From NCBI RefSeq assembly GCF_029989365.1, contig NZ_JAPRAQ010000018.1, positions 103,297-167,296 on the forward strand: a stretch of DNA of 64,000 nt, written 5' to 3'. Made by a program: the position numbers and the translations under genes. Positions 43,095-52,041 of the stretch are shown here, piece by piece. Position 1 is the stretch's first letter. Each line of letters begins with the position of its first letter. The notes under the pieces were generated by a model, which was not told where the DNA came from, searched no databases, and was given only the letters and a program-made list of their open reading frames with translations. Origin of the DNA: Bradyrhizobium sp. Arg816 (GTDB lineage Bacteria; Pseudomonadota; Alphaproteobacteria; Rhizobiales; Xanthobacteraceae).

Positions 43095-44123
43095 ATGAGC
43101 ATTGTTCTGGTCACCGGCGGATCCGGCTTCGTCGGCATCCATGTCGTCCTGCAACTTCTGGCCGCCGGCCATCAGGTGCGGACCACGGTGCGCCGTCCGG
43201 ACCGGCAGGCCGACGTGCTGGCGATGTTGCGCGAGGGTGGAGCTGCGTCGCCGGAAAGCCTGTCCTTTTTCACCGCCGATCTCACCGCGGACGACGGCTG
43301 GCGCGAGGCCGTCGCCGGCTGCGATTACGTGCTCCATGTCGCCTCGCCATTGTCGACCAGTGTTCCCAAGGACGAGAACGAGATGATCATCCCGGCCCGC
43401 GACGGCACGCTGCGGGTGCTGCGCGCCGCGCGCGAGTCCGGCGTCAAACGGGTTGTTATTACGTCGTCGTTGGGCGCGATCGGTTATGGCCATCCGCCGC
43501 GCGAAAAACCGTTCGACGAGACCGACTGGACCAATCTCGGCGGCGCCGACGTGCAGCCCTACATCAAATCCAAGACGCTGGCCGAGCGGGCGGCCTGGGA
43601 TTTCATCGCGCGCGAGGGCGGCGGGCTTGAATTATCGGTCGTCAATCCCGCCGGCATTTTCGGCCCGGTGCTGGGGCCCGACTTCTCCGGCTCGATCGAG
43701 ATCGTCAAATCGCTGCTCGACGGCGCCATGCCGGCGGTGCCGCGGGTCTATTTCGGCGTGGTCGACGTGCGCGACGTGGCCGATTTGCACCTGCGTGCGA
43801 TGACGGCGCCCGAAGCGAAAGGCGAGCGCTTCATCGCGGTCTCCGGTGAGACGATGTCGATCCTCGATATCGCCAGGGTGCTGCGGCGGGAACTCGGACC
43901 CAGGGCGCGCCGGGTTCCACGGCTCCAGGCCCCGGACTGGCTGGTGCGGCTGACCGCGAACCGGATTCCGCTGCTGCGCGCGGTCGTACCGATGCTTGGA
44001 AGGGTTCGGCATTCCACCAGCGCCAAGGCGAGGTCGCTGCTCGGCTGGCAGGCCCGTTCCAACGACGAGGCGATCCTCGCGACGGCCGAAAGCCTGATCC
44101 GGCTCGGTCTCGTCAAGGGCTGA
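43095..44123 (+). CDS. NAD(P)-dependent epimerase/reductase (extended SDR)
   Basis: 342 residues from the ATG at 43095, preceded by AGGGGAGTTCGG; an ORF start 90 bp upstream would overlap the regulator. Rossmann motif VTGGSGFVGIHVVLQLLAAG, catalytic Ser in VITSSLGAIGYG and YxxxK in YIKSKTLAERAAW. The sequence resembles dihydroflavonol-4-reductase-like proteins of extended SDR type that reduce ketones or aldehydes with NADPH. The C-terminal LLGWQAR segment closes the family pattern. It is regulated by the divergent HxlR gene. The substrate is not known. Confidence 0.84.
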   Translation: MSIVLVTGGSGFVGIHVVLQLLAAGHQVRTTVRRPDRQADVLAMLREGGAASPESLSFFTADLTADDGWREAVAGCDYVLHVASPLSTSVPKDENEMIIPARDGTLRVLRAARESGVKRVVITSSLGAIGYGHPPREKPFDETDWTNLGGADVQPYIKSKTLAERAAWDFIAREGGGLELSVVNPAGIFGPVLGPDFSGSIEIVKSLLDGAMPAVPRVYFGVVDVRDVADLHLRAMTAPEAKGERFIAVSGETMSILDIARVLRRELGPRARRVPRLQAPDWLVRLTANRIPLLRAVVPMLGRVRHSTSAKARSLLGWQARSNDEAILATAESLIRLGLVKG

Positions 44124-44226
44124 GGTCGCCCTTAGGAGTCCTTTGGGCCGTTGGCCCGCGCTTGTCACGCCCCGGCGGGAATGCTGAACTGCCGACCTCA
44201 ATTGCGTAGCGTGGGAGCCGGCGCCG

Positions 44227-45006
44227 ATGGACAAGATTCTCAAAGCCGCAAAGGCGATAGCGCTCGCGCGCCGTAACCGCGCGCCGCTCGCGGCCCTGGA
44301 CCATCCGCCGGCCGATGAAGCCGAGGGCTATCAGGTCCAGCGCGCGCTGCACGATCTGCTGCTGCCGCATCTCGGGCCGCTGGCCGGCTACAAGATCGGC
44401 TGCACCAGCCAGGTGATGCAGGACTATATCGGCATCCCGCATCCCTGCGGCGGCAGCGTGTTCCAGAAGGGCGTGCACGAGAGCGGGGCCAAGCTCGCAG
44501 CTGCCGACTATGTCCGTGTCGGCGTCGAGTGCGAGATCGCGGTGCGATTGAAGCGCGACCTCGCCGCCGGCGAGGCGCCGTTCACGGCCGAATGGGTCGG
44601 CGAGGCCGTCGAGGCCTATCATCCCGCGATCGAGATCGTCGATGATCGCTATGTGAAGTGGGAAACGATGGGTGCGCCGACGTTGATCGCCGACGATTTC
44701 TTCGCCGCCGGCTGCGTGCTGGGTGAGGCGGTGCCGCGCTCGTCGGTGCCGGATCTGAAGGCGGTCAAGGGCCGCGCCATCGTCAATGGCGAAGAGGTCA
44801 GCCACGGCACCAGCGCCGACGTGCTCGGCCATCCCCACAACGCACTCGCCTGGCTCGCCAACCACCTCGCCGCCGAGGGCAAGGGGCTGCATGCGGGTCA
44901 ACTCGTGCTGACGGGGAGCCTGGTGAAGACGCTGTGGCTGAAGGCCGGCGACAAGGTGCGGATGGAGCTGGACGGGCTGGGCGTGGTGGAGGCGGAGTTC
45001 AAGTGA
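44227..45006 (+). CDS. 2-oxo-pent-4-enoate hydratase-family protein
   Basis: 259 residues of the fumarylacetoacetate hydrolase/MhpD fold. Conserved blocks are AGYKIGCTSQVMQDYIGI, the metal-site motif VGVECEIAVRLKRDL and YHPAIEIVDDRY. Such enzymes hydrate 2-hydroxypenta-2,4-dienoate or decarboxylate related 2-oxo acids in aromatic meta-cleavage. No other aromatic-degradation gene is adjacent, so the substrate is uncertain. Length is normal for the family. Confidence 0.82.
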   Translation: MDKILKAAKAIALARRNRAPLAALDHPPADEAEGYQVQRALHDLLLPHLGPLAGYKIGCTSQVMQDYIGIPHPCGGSVFQKGVHESGAKLAAADYVRVGVECEIAVRLKRDLAAGEAPFTAEWVGEAVEAYHPAIEIVDDRYVKWETMGAPTLIADDFFAAGCVLGEAVPRSSVPDLKAVKGRAIVNGEEVSHGTSADVLGHPHNALAWLANHLAAEGKGLHAGQLVLTGSLVKTLWLKAGDKVRMELDGLGVVEAEFK

Positions 45007-45061
45007 GGCTGCTAAGCCATTCCCCGCCGTCAGTCGTCCCAATTGCCTTTACAAAATACAT

Positions 45062-45094
45062 GCGGCCCTCGCCAGGGGAGCTAGCGAGGGCCGC
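45062..45094. terminator. hairpin between the hydratase gene and flgH
   Basis: A perfect 11-bp stem GCGGCCCTCGC (45062-45072) pairs with GCGAGGGCCGC (45084-45094). The minus-strand exit is followed by ATGTATTTTGT, so it more likely ends the flgF-flgH transcript. It lies between convergent genes. Confidence 0.75.
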
Positions 45095-45153
45095 GTAGTA
45101 CATCGTCGTTCGCGCCTAGGTTCGCGAACACGATGTGGGAGCTCGGGAGAGAC

Positions 45154-45918
45154 TTAGAAGGGCAGCAGCACGTCCATGACTTGCTGGCCGTAGCGCGGCT
45201 GCTGCACGTCCGTGATCTGGCCGCGGCCGCCGTAGGCGATGCGGGCCTGCGCGATCTTGCTGGAATCGATGGTGTTGTCGCTCTGGATGTCTTCGGGGCG
45301 GACGATGCCGGCGACCACGAGCTCGCGGATCTCGTAGTTGACGCGGATCTCCTGCTTGCCTTCGACCACGAGGTTGCCGTTCGGCAGCACCTGGGTGACC
45401 ACCGCGGCGACGTTGGTCTGCAGGGCTTCCGTGCGGTTGACCGAGCCCTTGCCGTCGGCGGAGGATGTCGAGTCCGTGGTGAGAAGGCGGCCGGGCAGGA
45501 TCTTGAGCGGCTGCGTGACCGTCTGGCTGCCGATGAAATTGGTAATCCCCGAATCCTCCTTGGCGGTTCGGCTGCGCTGGGTCTCGTTGGCGATGTTGGC
45601 CTTGTCGGTGATGTTCACGGTCACGGTGAGGAGGTCGCCGACATGGGTCGCGCGCTGATCCTTGAAGAAGGCCCGGCTGCCGTTGCGCCACAGCGAGTTC
45701 GGATTGTAGGAGGCGACTTCCGGCTTCGGCATCGGCATCTGCACCGGCTTGTAGCCGGGCTGCGTCGTCGGATTGTCGATCGCCGACAATTTCGGTTGCT
45801 CGCCGATCTGCGACAGGCGGTCGATCGAGGAGCAGCCGCTCGCCAGCGCGCAAACTGCCAGCAGCAGACCAGAGATCGCGACGCGACGAAGGCGGGAAGC
45901 CGAACTGAACGTGGACAT
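45154..45918 (-). CDS. flgH: flagellar L-ring lipoprotein FlgH
   Basis: 254 residues. A lipoprotein signal (LLLAVCALASGC) places the acylated Cys near residue 29. Core motifs: NPNSLWRNGSRAFFKDQRA, VGDLLTVTVNITDKANI and the C-terminal IRPEDI-type IVRPEDIQSDNTIDS. It forms the outer-membrane ring around the rod. It starts 3 bp after the flgA stop and is the last gene of flgF-flgG-flgA-flgH. Confidence 0.95.
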   Translation of the reverse strand: MSTFSSASRLRRVAISGLLLAVCALASGCSSIDRLSQIGEQPKLSAIDNPTTQPGYKPVQMPMPKPEVASYNPNSLWRNGSRAFFKDQRATHVGDLLTVTVNITDKANIANETQRSRTAKEDSGITNFIGSQTVTQPLKILPGRLLTTDSTSSADGKGSVNRTEALQTNVAAVVTQVLPNGNLVVEGKQEIRVNYEIRELVVAGIVRPEDIQSDNTIDSSKIAQARIAYGGRGQITDVQQPRYGQQVMDVLLPF

Positions 45919-45921
45919 GAC

Positions 45922-47061
45922 TTACTCTGACTTGGCTGGAGCTTGCGGGACGCGAACTTGCGGAATCTGGGCTTGGGCGATTTGAGCCTGCGATGCGGGG
46001 GCCTGGACCAGGTTTCGGACCAAAGCTGCAGTGTCGACGGGTGCGGGCGCTTCGTCCCGCTTCAGCGACGAGGTCTGCTCGACCGCAGGCGCCATCGGCG
46101 CGGACTGGCTCGCGCCTTGGATCGTCACCTGGCCGCGGCCGGTGACCATGCCGCTCAGCGTGCGCTTGGTCTGCAGGTTGAGCACGCTCACGGTGTCGCC
46201 CTCGGCGCCGCTCTCGAGCGCCTTGCCGCGCGTGGTGAGGTAGATCCCGGGGACCTGGTAGATGACGGTGACGCTCTGATCGCGCTGCACGAAGTCGGGC
46301 TTGACGATGTCGGCGACGCGGATCGGCATACCCGCCCGCATCGGCCGGCGCAGCTGCATGCCGAGCGTGCGATCGCGCGAGGCGGCCTCACCGGTGACCT
46401 CGGCCTTGGGCCGGCGCTCCAGCGCGATGTCGGAGGACTTCAGGAGATCGGCGCGGTCGATGTCGCGCGTCAGCACGGCCACTTCCACCGTCTCGATCGC
46501 GGTGCCGGTGAAACGCAGCTTGGTCGGCGTCGAATTGCTGTCGTTGTTGATCTCGAAGGCGATGTCGAAACGGCCGTTGCGGGCGTCATAGCGGGTTGCG
46601 ACCGGCTGAAGCGCGCCGGTGTTGGAGGCATCGAGCCGCATGTCGGCGACGCCGCGGTCGAACGTGACGGCGATGTTGGCGGCTTCGCCAAGGCCGAAGC
46701 GGCGCTCGAGCGCCGAGGCCACCGCGGTCTCGAGGTCCTTGTTGGCGAGCGTGCGGGCGAGGCGGGTGACCTGGACTTCCTTGATGTCGCCGGTCATCAC
46801 GCCGATCACCTGCTTTGCGCGTAGCACCGACAGCACATGCGCGACTGGCAGCGCGCCGGTGGTGCCGAGATCGGGCGAGCGGTAGACCGGGATCAGCGCG
46901 GCCGAGCCGGCATTGTCGATGAGATCGCCGACCCGCACCACGTCCGAGGTCACGGTGACGCTCGCGCGCAGCGTCGGCGCTGCGATGAAATCGTCGGCGG
47001 CCTGCGCCGGCAGCGCCAGCAGCAGGAAAGCGGAGATCGTGGCGAGGGTGGTGCGGATCAT
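45922..47061 (-). CDS. flgA: P-ring assembly chaperone FlgA
   Basis: 379 residues from the ATG at 47061 (MIRTTLATISAFLLLALPAQA); GTG and ATG codons three and two positions earlier are also possible, but GAGG is best spaced for this one. A Sec signal peptide with AQA-A is followed by a Thr/Val-rich beta region and a SAF domain (VLTRDIDRADLLKSSDIALE, then RPMRAGMPIRVADI). The C-terminus after about 310 is Pro/Ala/Gln-rich. FlgA assists P-ring formation in the periplasm. It is longer than the enterobacterial protein (219) because of the N-terminal and tail regions. Confidence 0.9.
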   Translation of the reverse strand: MIRTTLATISAFLLLALPAQAADDFIAAPTLRASVTVTSDVVRVGDLIDNAGSAALIPVYRSPDLGTTGALPVAHVLSVLRAKQVIGVMTGDIKEVQVTRLARTLANKDLETAVASALERRFGLGEAANIAVTFDRGVADMRLDASNTGALQPVATRYDARNGRFDIAFEINNDSNSTPTKLRFTGTAIETVEVAVLTRDIDRADLLKSSDIALERRPKAEVTGEAASRDRTLGMQLRRPMRAGMPIRVADIVKPDFVQRDQSVTVIYQVPGIYLTTRGKALESGAEGDTVSVLNLQTKRTLSGMVTGRGQVTIQGASQSAPMAPAVEQTSSLKRDEAPAPVDTAALVRNLVQAPASQAQIAQAQIPQVRVPQAPAKSE

Positions 47062-47071
47062 CGTCATCACC

Positions 47072-47860
47072 TCAGCGGAACAACGCCGTGGTCGATTGCA
47101 TCATCTGGTCGGCGGCGCTGATGACCTTGGCGTTCATCTCGTAGGCGCGCTGCGCGGCGATCAGGTCGCTCATCTCCGAGACGACGTCGACATTGGCCTG
47201 CTCCAGGCTGCCCTGCGTGACCTTGCCGTAGCCTTCGGTGTTCGCGGTGCCGTCCTGCGGCGGGCCGGAAGAGGGCGTCTCGACGAACTGATTGTTGCCG
47301 ACGGGCTGGAGGCCCGCCTTGTTGATGAAGCGGGTCACGCCGATCTGGCCCTGAACGGCCGACGTCGACGAACCCGGCAGCGTCACCGAGACCTGGCCCT
47401 GCTCGTTGACGGCGAGGCCGGAGGCGTTGTTCGGGATGGTGATGGTCGGCTGCACCGGGTTGCCCTGCGCGGTGACGACGCGGCCCTGGTTGTCCATCTG
47501 GAAGGTGCCGTCGCGGGTGTACTGGAAGGTGCCGTCGGGCATCAGGATCTTGAAGAAGCCTTCGCCCGAGATCGCGAGGTCGAGGTCGTTGCCGGTCTGC
47601 GACAGCGTGCCCTGCGTCATGCTGCGCGGCGTGCCGACGGTCTTGACGCCGCCGCCGATGTCGACGCCGACAGGCACGATGGTGCCCTGGTCCGAGGCCT
47701 GCGCGCCGACGCGGCGGACGTGCTCGTAGATCAGGTCCTGGAACGCCGCCGTCTGCTTCTTGAAACCGGTGGTGCGTAGGTTGGCGATGTTGTTGGAGAT
47801 GACCTGGACGTTGAGTTCCTGGGCCGCCATTCCGGTCGCAGCGGTGTGGAGCGCTTGCAT
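47072..47860 (-). CDS. flgG: distal rod protein FlgG
   Basis: 262 residues, the usual length. MQALHTAATGMAAQELNVQV, ISNNIANLRTTGFKKQTAAF and the C-terminal NVDVVSEMSDLIAAQRAYEM are diagnostic. It forms the distal rod in the periplasm. AGGGGA precedes the ATG. Its stop lies 10 bp before flgA, and flgF ends 16 bp upstream. Confidence 0.96.
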   Translation of the reverse strand: MQALHTAATGMAAQELNVQVISNNIANLRTTGFKKQTAAFQDLIYEHVRRVGAQASDQGTIVPVGVDIGGGVKTVGTPRSMTQGTLSQTGNDLDLAISGEGFFKILMPDGTFQYTRDGTFQMDNQGRVVTAQGNPVQPTITIPNNASGLAVNEQGQVSVTLPGSSTSAVQGQIGVTRFINKAGLQPVGNNQFVETPSSGPPQDGTANTEGYGKVTQGSLEQANVDVVSEMSDLIAAQRAYEMNAKVISAADQMMQSTTALFR

Positions 47861-47876
47861 GTCAGTGATCCCCTAA

Positions 47877-48638
47877 TCAGGCCGGAACGTCGGCGAGCTT
47901 CTCGATCGCCGATTTGTGGAGGTCGCTCTGCTGCTGGAGCAGATTGGCGATGGCGGTGTAGCTGCGCATGACCTCGACCATGCGGCTCATCTCGCCGACC
48001 GAGTTCACGTTGGACTTCTCGATGTAGCCCTGGCGCACGGTCGACTTGGTGATGGCCTGCGGGGTCGCGGAGCCGACGTCGTAGAGGTTGGCGCCGAGCT
48101 TGGTCAGTTTCGCCGGATCGTCGAACGCAGCCATGCGGATCTTGCCGCGGATCGAGTCGGTCTTGGCGGTGCCCTCGAGCACCGTGACGGTGCCGTCGGG
48201 CGCGACGTTGATGTCGTGGTCGGTGGGCTGGAAGGTGATCGGGCCGCCGGTGCCGAGCACGAGGTTGCCGTCGGAGGTGACGAGCTGGCCGGTGCTGTTG
48301 AGCGAGAACTTGCCGTCGCGGGTGTAGCGTTCGCCGCCATTGGCCTGCACCGCGAAGAACGCGTTGCCGTCGATCGCCATGTCGAGCGGGTTGTTGGTCG
48401 GCTCCATCGGCCCCTGGCCGACGTCGCGGAAGGTGCCGCGGTCCTGCACATAGGAGACCCGGCGGTCGGACGCGATGAAATTATCCTCACGCGCGTTCGA
48501 GTTGAGAAACTCCTCGAACAGCGAATGGTCGGCCTTGAAGCCGTTGGTGTTGGCATTGGCGACGTTGTTGGCGATGACATCCATCTGCCGTTCCAACGTC
48601 ATCTGCCGTGACAAGCCGATCAGAAGCGCGTTCTGCAT
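47877..48638 (-). CDS. flgF: proximal rod protein FlgF
   Basis: 253 residues from the ATG at 48638 (MQNALLIGLSRQMTLERQMD), with AGGGGAG before it; the upstream 42-codon frame is not protein-like. The rod motif is VIANNVANANTNGFKADHSLF and the C-terminal helix is VGEMSRMVEVMRSYTAIANL. It is the first gene of the rod/ring operon and divergent from fliL over a 381-bp region with both a sigma-54-like and a CtrA-type site. Confidence 0.94.
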   Translation of the reverse strand: MQNALLIGLSRQMTLERQMDVIANNVANANTNGFKADHSLFEEFLNSNAREDNFIASDRRVSYVQDRGTFRDVGQGPMEPTNNPLDMAIDGNAFFAVQANGGERYTRDGKFSLNSTGQLVTSDGNLVLGTGGPITFQPTDHDINVAPDGTVTVLEGTAKTDSIRGKIRMAAFDDPAKLTKLGANLYDVGSATPQAITKSTVRQGYIEKSNVNSVGEMSRMVEVMRSYTAIANLLQQQSDLHKSAIEKLADVPA

Positions 48639-48748
48639 CGGAAATCTCCCCTGAGTGAGCCTGCCACCTCGCTCTCCCAAGCGCCTTGGCCGACCCGTGA
48701 ACGAGACCGCCAGGTTCTCCCAAACCCTCCGGCCTCGGTCCTTTCTCA

Positions 48749-48763
48749 GCGAAAGCCGTGCCA
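48749..48763 (-). promoter_or_regulatory. sigma-54-type promoter of flgF
   Basis: Minus strand TGGCACGGCTTTCGC keeps GG-N10-GC, with a perfect -24 (TGGCACG) and a one-base-off -12. It lies 111 bp before the flgF ATG. Confidence 0.68.
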
Positions 48764-48891
48764 ACTCAAAAAGACTCGTAATTTCAATATCTTGTCGATT
48801 TCGAAGGGGCGCGGGGAGGCGGCAGAAAGGTTCTGTTAGCCATGTTTGCCCGGCAGATTTTTCCTAGTGGAGGCCCAATCGAAAGAAACCG

Positions 48892-48899
48892 TTAACCAT
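48892..48899 (+). promoter_or_regulatory. CtrA half site before fliL
   Basis: TTAACCAT, the preferred CtrA half site, 121 bp before fliL; the matching second half (TACC at 48907-48910) is degenerate. The Caulobacter fliLM promoter is a known CtrA target. Confidence 0.5.
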
Positions 48900-49019
48900 T
48901 ATTACCGTAGCGTTTGCGTGTAAGAGGAGCGCACTGCGCTGGGGCATTTGTATCGCGTCACTGTCTGCCAGGAGGCTTCGCTCTTTCGACCCCTTATGAG
49001 ATGAGCGAGCCTATCGACC

Positions 49020-49520
49020 ATGGCAGACAATGAAGCGGAAGGCGGCGCAGCCGCCGAAGGCGCGGAAGCCGCTCCGCCGAAGAACAAGCTCAAGCTCATC
49101 ATCATGGCCGTCGGCCTGCTCGCCGTCCTCGGCGGCGGTGCCGCGACCTGGTTCTTCTTCTTCCGTCATGGCGACGACGAGCATCACGCCGAGGCGGCGC
49201 CGCCGCCGAAGCCGCCGGCCTTCGTCGACGTGCCCGACATCATGGTCAACCTCGCCGGCGCGCCCGGAGAGCGCGTGCAATATCTCAAGCTCAAGATCGT
49301 GCTGGAGCTGAAGGAAGAGAAGCAGATCGAGGCGATCAAGCCGACGATGCCGCGCGTGACCGACATCTTCCAGACCTATGTGCGCGAGCTGCGCTCCTCC
49401 GACCTCAACGGATCCGCCGGCGTCTTCCGCCTCAAGGAAGAGCTGACCAAGCGCGTCAACGCGGCGGTCGCCCCGATCCAGGTCAGCGCGGTGCTGTTCA
49501 AGGAAGTCGTGATCCAGTGA
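49020..49520 (+). CDS. fliL: flagellar basal body-associated protein FliL
   Basis: 166 residues. A short cytosolic N-terminus rich in Ala/Glu is followed by one membrane helix (LIIMAVGLLAVLGGGAATWFF) and a periplasmic domain: FVDVPDIMVNLAGAPGERVQ, LKLKIVLELKEEKQIEAIKP. FliL surrounds the stator and increases motor torque. It precedes fliM by 19 bp, as in many alphaproteobacteria. The start ATG at 49020 has no strong SD. Confidence 0.93.
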   Translation: MADNEAEGGAAAEGAEAAPPKNKLKLIIMAVGLLAVLGGGAATWFFFFRHGDDEHHAEAAPPPKPPAFVDVPDIMVNLAGAPGERVQYLKLKIVLELKEEKQIEAIKPTMPRVTDIFQTYVRELRSSDLNGSAGVFRLKEELTKRVNAAVAPIQVSAVLFKEVVIQ

Positions 49521-49539
49521 GCATGACGGGCTAGGGATC

Positions 49540-50742
49540 ATGGCAGGCACCGACCAACCAGACCAGGATGCAATTGCCGCCCAATGGGAGGCCTCGCTTG
49601 ATTCCGAGGATCCCGCGGAGGCCGCGAAGGCTGCTGCCGAAAACGAACTATCCGAGACTATGGCCCTGCAATGGGCGGCCATGGTCGAGGACGGCAGCCG
49701 CGATCTCGGCGCCGGCAAGAATTCCGGCGAGCGGGTGCTGTCGCAGGAGGAGATCGACAATCTTCTCGGCTTCGCGGTTGGCGACGTCACGCTCGACGAC
49801 CATTCCGGCATTCGCGCGATCATCGATTCAGCGATGGTCTCCTACGAGCGTCTGCCGATGCTCGAAATCGTCTTCGACCGCCTGGTGCGGTTGCTGACGA
49901 CCTCCTTGCGCAATTTCACCTCCGACAACGTCGAAGTCTCGCTCGACCGCATCACCTCGGTGCGCTTCGGCGACTACATGAACTCGATCCCGCTGCCGGC
50001 CGTTCTCTCGGTGTTCAAGGCCGAGGAGTGGGAAAATTTCGGCATGGCGGTGGTCGATTCCAGCCTGATCTATTCGATGATCGACGTGCTGCTCGGCGGC
50101 CGGCGCGGCGCGAGCCAGCTCCGCATCGAGGGCCGGCCCTACACCACGATCGAGACCGAGCTGGTCAAGCGGCTGGTCGAGGTGGTGCTGGCCGACGCCG
50201 AGCAGGCGTTCCGGCCGCTGTCGCCGGTGACCTTCACGATCGATCGGCTCGAGACCAATCCGCGTTTCGCCGCGATCAGCCGTCCCGCCAACGCCGCGAT
50301 CCTGGTGCGCCTGCGCATCGACATGGAAGATCGCGGCGGCAACATCGAGCTGCTGCTGCCTTACGCGACCATCGAGCCGATCCGGGGCGTCCTGCTCCAG
50401 ATGTTCATGGGCGAAAAATTCGGCCGCGACACGATCTGGGAGGGCCATTTCGCCACCGAGATCAACCAGGCCGAGATCGCGGTCGACGCCGTGCTCTACG
50501 AGGCCGAAATCCCGCTCAAGCAGCTGATGCGGCTCAAGGTCGGCGACACCCTGCCGCTCGACATGCGCGCGGATGCCAACGTGACCGTGCGTTGCGGCGA
50601 CGTCACCCTGACCGAGGGGCGGATGGGCCGGGTCGGCGACCGCGTCGCGATACGGGTGACGAAACCCCTGCGCAAGCCAAGTACGACACTTGCGATGTTC
50701 GAGAAGGTCGACGAGCAGAACAAGATGATGGAGGCCCCATGA
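49540..50742 (+). CDS. fliM: flagellar motor switch protein FliM
   Basis: 400 residues. An N-terminal 60-residue acidic stretch leads to the CheY-binding-type motif LSQEEIDNLLGF. The CheC-like middle domain (MNSIPLPAVLSVFKAEEWEN, SLIYSMIDVLLGGRRG) and the C-terminal SpoA domain (LPLDMRADANVTVRCGDVTL) are present. It forms the C-ring with FliG and FliN and receives CheY-P. The extended N-terminus is longer than in E. coli. Its stop overlaps the next ATG (ATGA). Confidence 0.95.
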   Translation: MAGTDQPDQDAIAAQWEASLDSEDPAEAAKAAAENELSETMALQWAAMVEDGSRDLGAGKNSGERVLSQEEIDNLLGFAVGDVTLDDHSGIRAIIDSAMVSYERLPMLEIVFDRLVRLLTTSLRNFTSDNVEVSLDRITSVRFGDYMNSIPLPAVLSVFKAEEWENFGMAVVDSSLIYSMIDVLLGGRRGASQLRIEGRPYTTIETELVKRLVEVVLADAEQAFRPLSPVTFTIDRLETNPRFAAISRPANAAILVRLRIDMEDRGGNIELLLPYATIEPIRGVLLQMFMGEKFGRDTIWEGHFATEINQAEIAVDAVLYEAEIPLKQLMRLKVGDTLPLDMRADANVTVRCGDVTLTEGRMGRVGDRVAIRVTKPLRKPSTTLAMFEKVDEQNKMMEAP

Positions 50743-51185
50743 ACCACTCCCTGGGAATGGCGATCGAGACGCTGGTGGCTATCCTGCTGATGCTGACCAT
50801 CGTCTACTGTGTCATGCTCAACAAGCGGCTGACGCGACTGAAGGCGGACGAGCATTCGCTGAAGGCGGTCATCGGCGAGCTGATCACCGCCACCGAGATC
50901 GCCGAGCGCGCGATCGGCGGGCTGAAGCTCGCGGTGCGCGACGTCAACGAGAACCTCGGCAGCCAGCTGGCGGCGGCGACACAGATGTCGGACCAGCTCT
51001 ACAAGCAGCTCGGCGAAGCCGACAACGTGGTGCGGCGCCTGTCCAAGATCGCGATCGCGGCGCGCCCCGCGACGAGCCCGGAAACGGCCGAGGTGCCCGC
51101 GGCCAAGCCCTCATCGGCGAAAGCGGTGGCGGCTGCGGCCGAAGCCTTCTCCGAGCGCCGACGGTCCAACGGCCTCGCGGCATAA
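50739..51185 (+). CDS. DUF6468-type flagellar-locus membrane protein
   Basis: 148 residues: one N-terminal membrane helix (AIETLVAILLMLTIVYCVML), then a helical coiled-coil (LKADEHSLKAVIGELITATE) and an Ala/Pro-rich tail. It matches the DUF6468 proteins found between fliM and the motE-like gene in alphaproteobacterial flagellar loci. The ATG overlaps the fliM stop by 4 bp, so translation is coupled. The role is unknown; the position suggests a basal-body or stator function at the inner membrane. Confidence 0.8.
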   Translation: MNHSLGMAIETLVAILLMLTIVYCVMLNKRLTRLKADEHSLKAVIGELITATEIAERAIGGLKLAVRDVNENLGSQLAAATQMSDQLYKQLGEADNVVRRLSKIAIAARPATSPETAEVPAAKPSSAKAVAAAAEAFSERRRSNGLAA

Positions 51186-51194
51186 AGTCAGGGT

Positions 51195-51956
51195 ATGAAA
51201 TCCTTTCGTAACATCCGCGTCATTCCGGTCGTCCTGGTCGCCGTCGCAGGGCTCGCCACGCTCAAGGTCGTGGGCCTCGTGATCAATGGCGGCTATGTCT
51301 TCGACTACCAGCCGAGCCAGATCAAAAAATCCTGGGCGCAGGAGAATCTGAACTTTCCGACGGGGCGGGAAGACCCCGATATCACGGGATCTACCCATGG
51401 CGCGCCGAAAGAGGCGCCGAAGCCCGCCGCGCCCGAGACCAAGCCCGAGGGCACCGTGGTCAAGATGGACGAGGCCCAGCCGCAGGTCTCGGCATCCGAG
51501 CGCGCGATCCTGGAGCGCTTGCAGGCACGCCGCCAGGAGATCGAGTCCCGCCAGCGCGAGATCGACATCCGCGAGAGCCTGCTCAAGTCGGCCGAGAAGC
51601 GCATCGAAAACAAGGTCGAGGAGATGAAGGCGGTGGAATCCCGCATCTCCGCGACCCAGGCCGAGCAGAAGGCCGCCGAAGCCCAGCGCATGAAGGGCCT
51701 CGTGACCATGTATGAGGGCATGAAGCCCAAGGACGCCGCACGGGTGTTCGACCGGCTCGAGATGGGCGTGCTGATCGAGATCGCCTCGCAGATCGCGCCG
51801 CGAAAGATGTCGGACATCATGGGAGTGATGTCGCCGGAGGCCGCCGAGCGGCTGACGGTCGAGATGGCCCGCCGGGCCAATGGCGGCGGCGATCAATCGG
51901 CCGCGGCCGGCGATCTCCCCAAGATCGACGGCAAGCCGACGCAAAAGCCGAATTGA
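51195..51956 (+). CDS. MotE-like periplasmic flagellar protein
   Basis: 253 residues. An N-terminal signal/anchor (IPVVLVAVAGLATLKVVGLV) is followed by a Pro/Glu-rich linker, a long coiled coil (about 100-170: ERAILERLQARRQEIESRQ) and the conserved MgtE-N-like domain KGLVTMYEGMKPKDAARVF, followed by APRKMSDIMGVMSPEAAERL. In Sinorhizobium MotE is a periplasmic chaperone of the motility protein MotC. It is the last gene of fliL-fliM-DUF6468-motE. The start follows CAGGGT only 3 bases before the ATG. Confidence 0.85.
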   Translation: MKSFRNIRVIPVVLVAVAGLATLKVVGLVINGGYVFDYQPSQIKKSWAQENLNFPTGREDPDITGSTHGAPKEAPKPAAPETKPEGTVVKMDEAQPQVSASERAILERLQARRQEIESRQREIDIRESLLKSAEKRIENKVEEMKAVESRISATQAEQKAAEAQRMKGLVTMYEGMKPKDAARVFDRLEMGVLIEIASQIAPRKMSDIMGVMSPEAAERLTVEMARRANGGGDQSAAAGDLPKIDGKPTQKPN

Positions 51957-52041
51957 AGGCTCCGGAGGCGCGGCGCGCTGCGGCAGCCTGCGCGCAATCG
52001 CGCGGTCGTTCGGCCTGTACGCGGCTAGACGCCTTGCGCGT

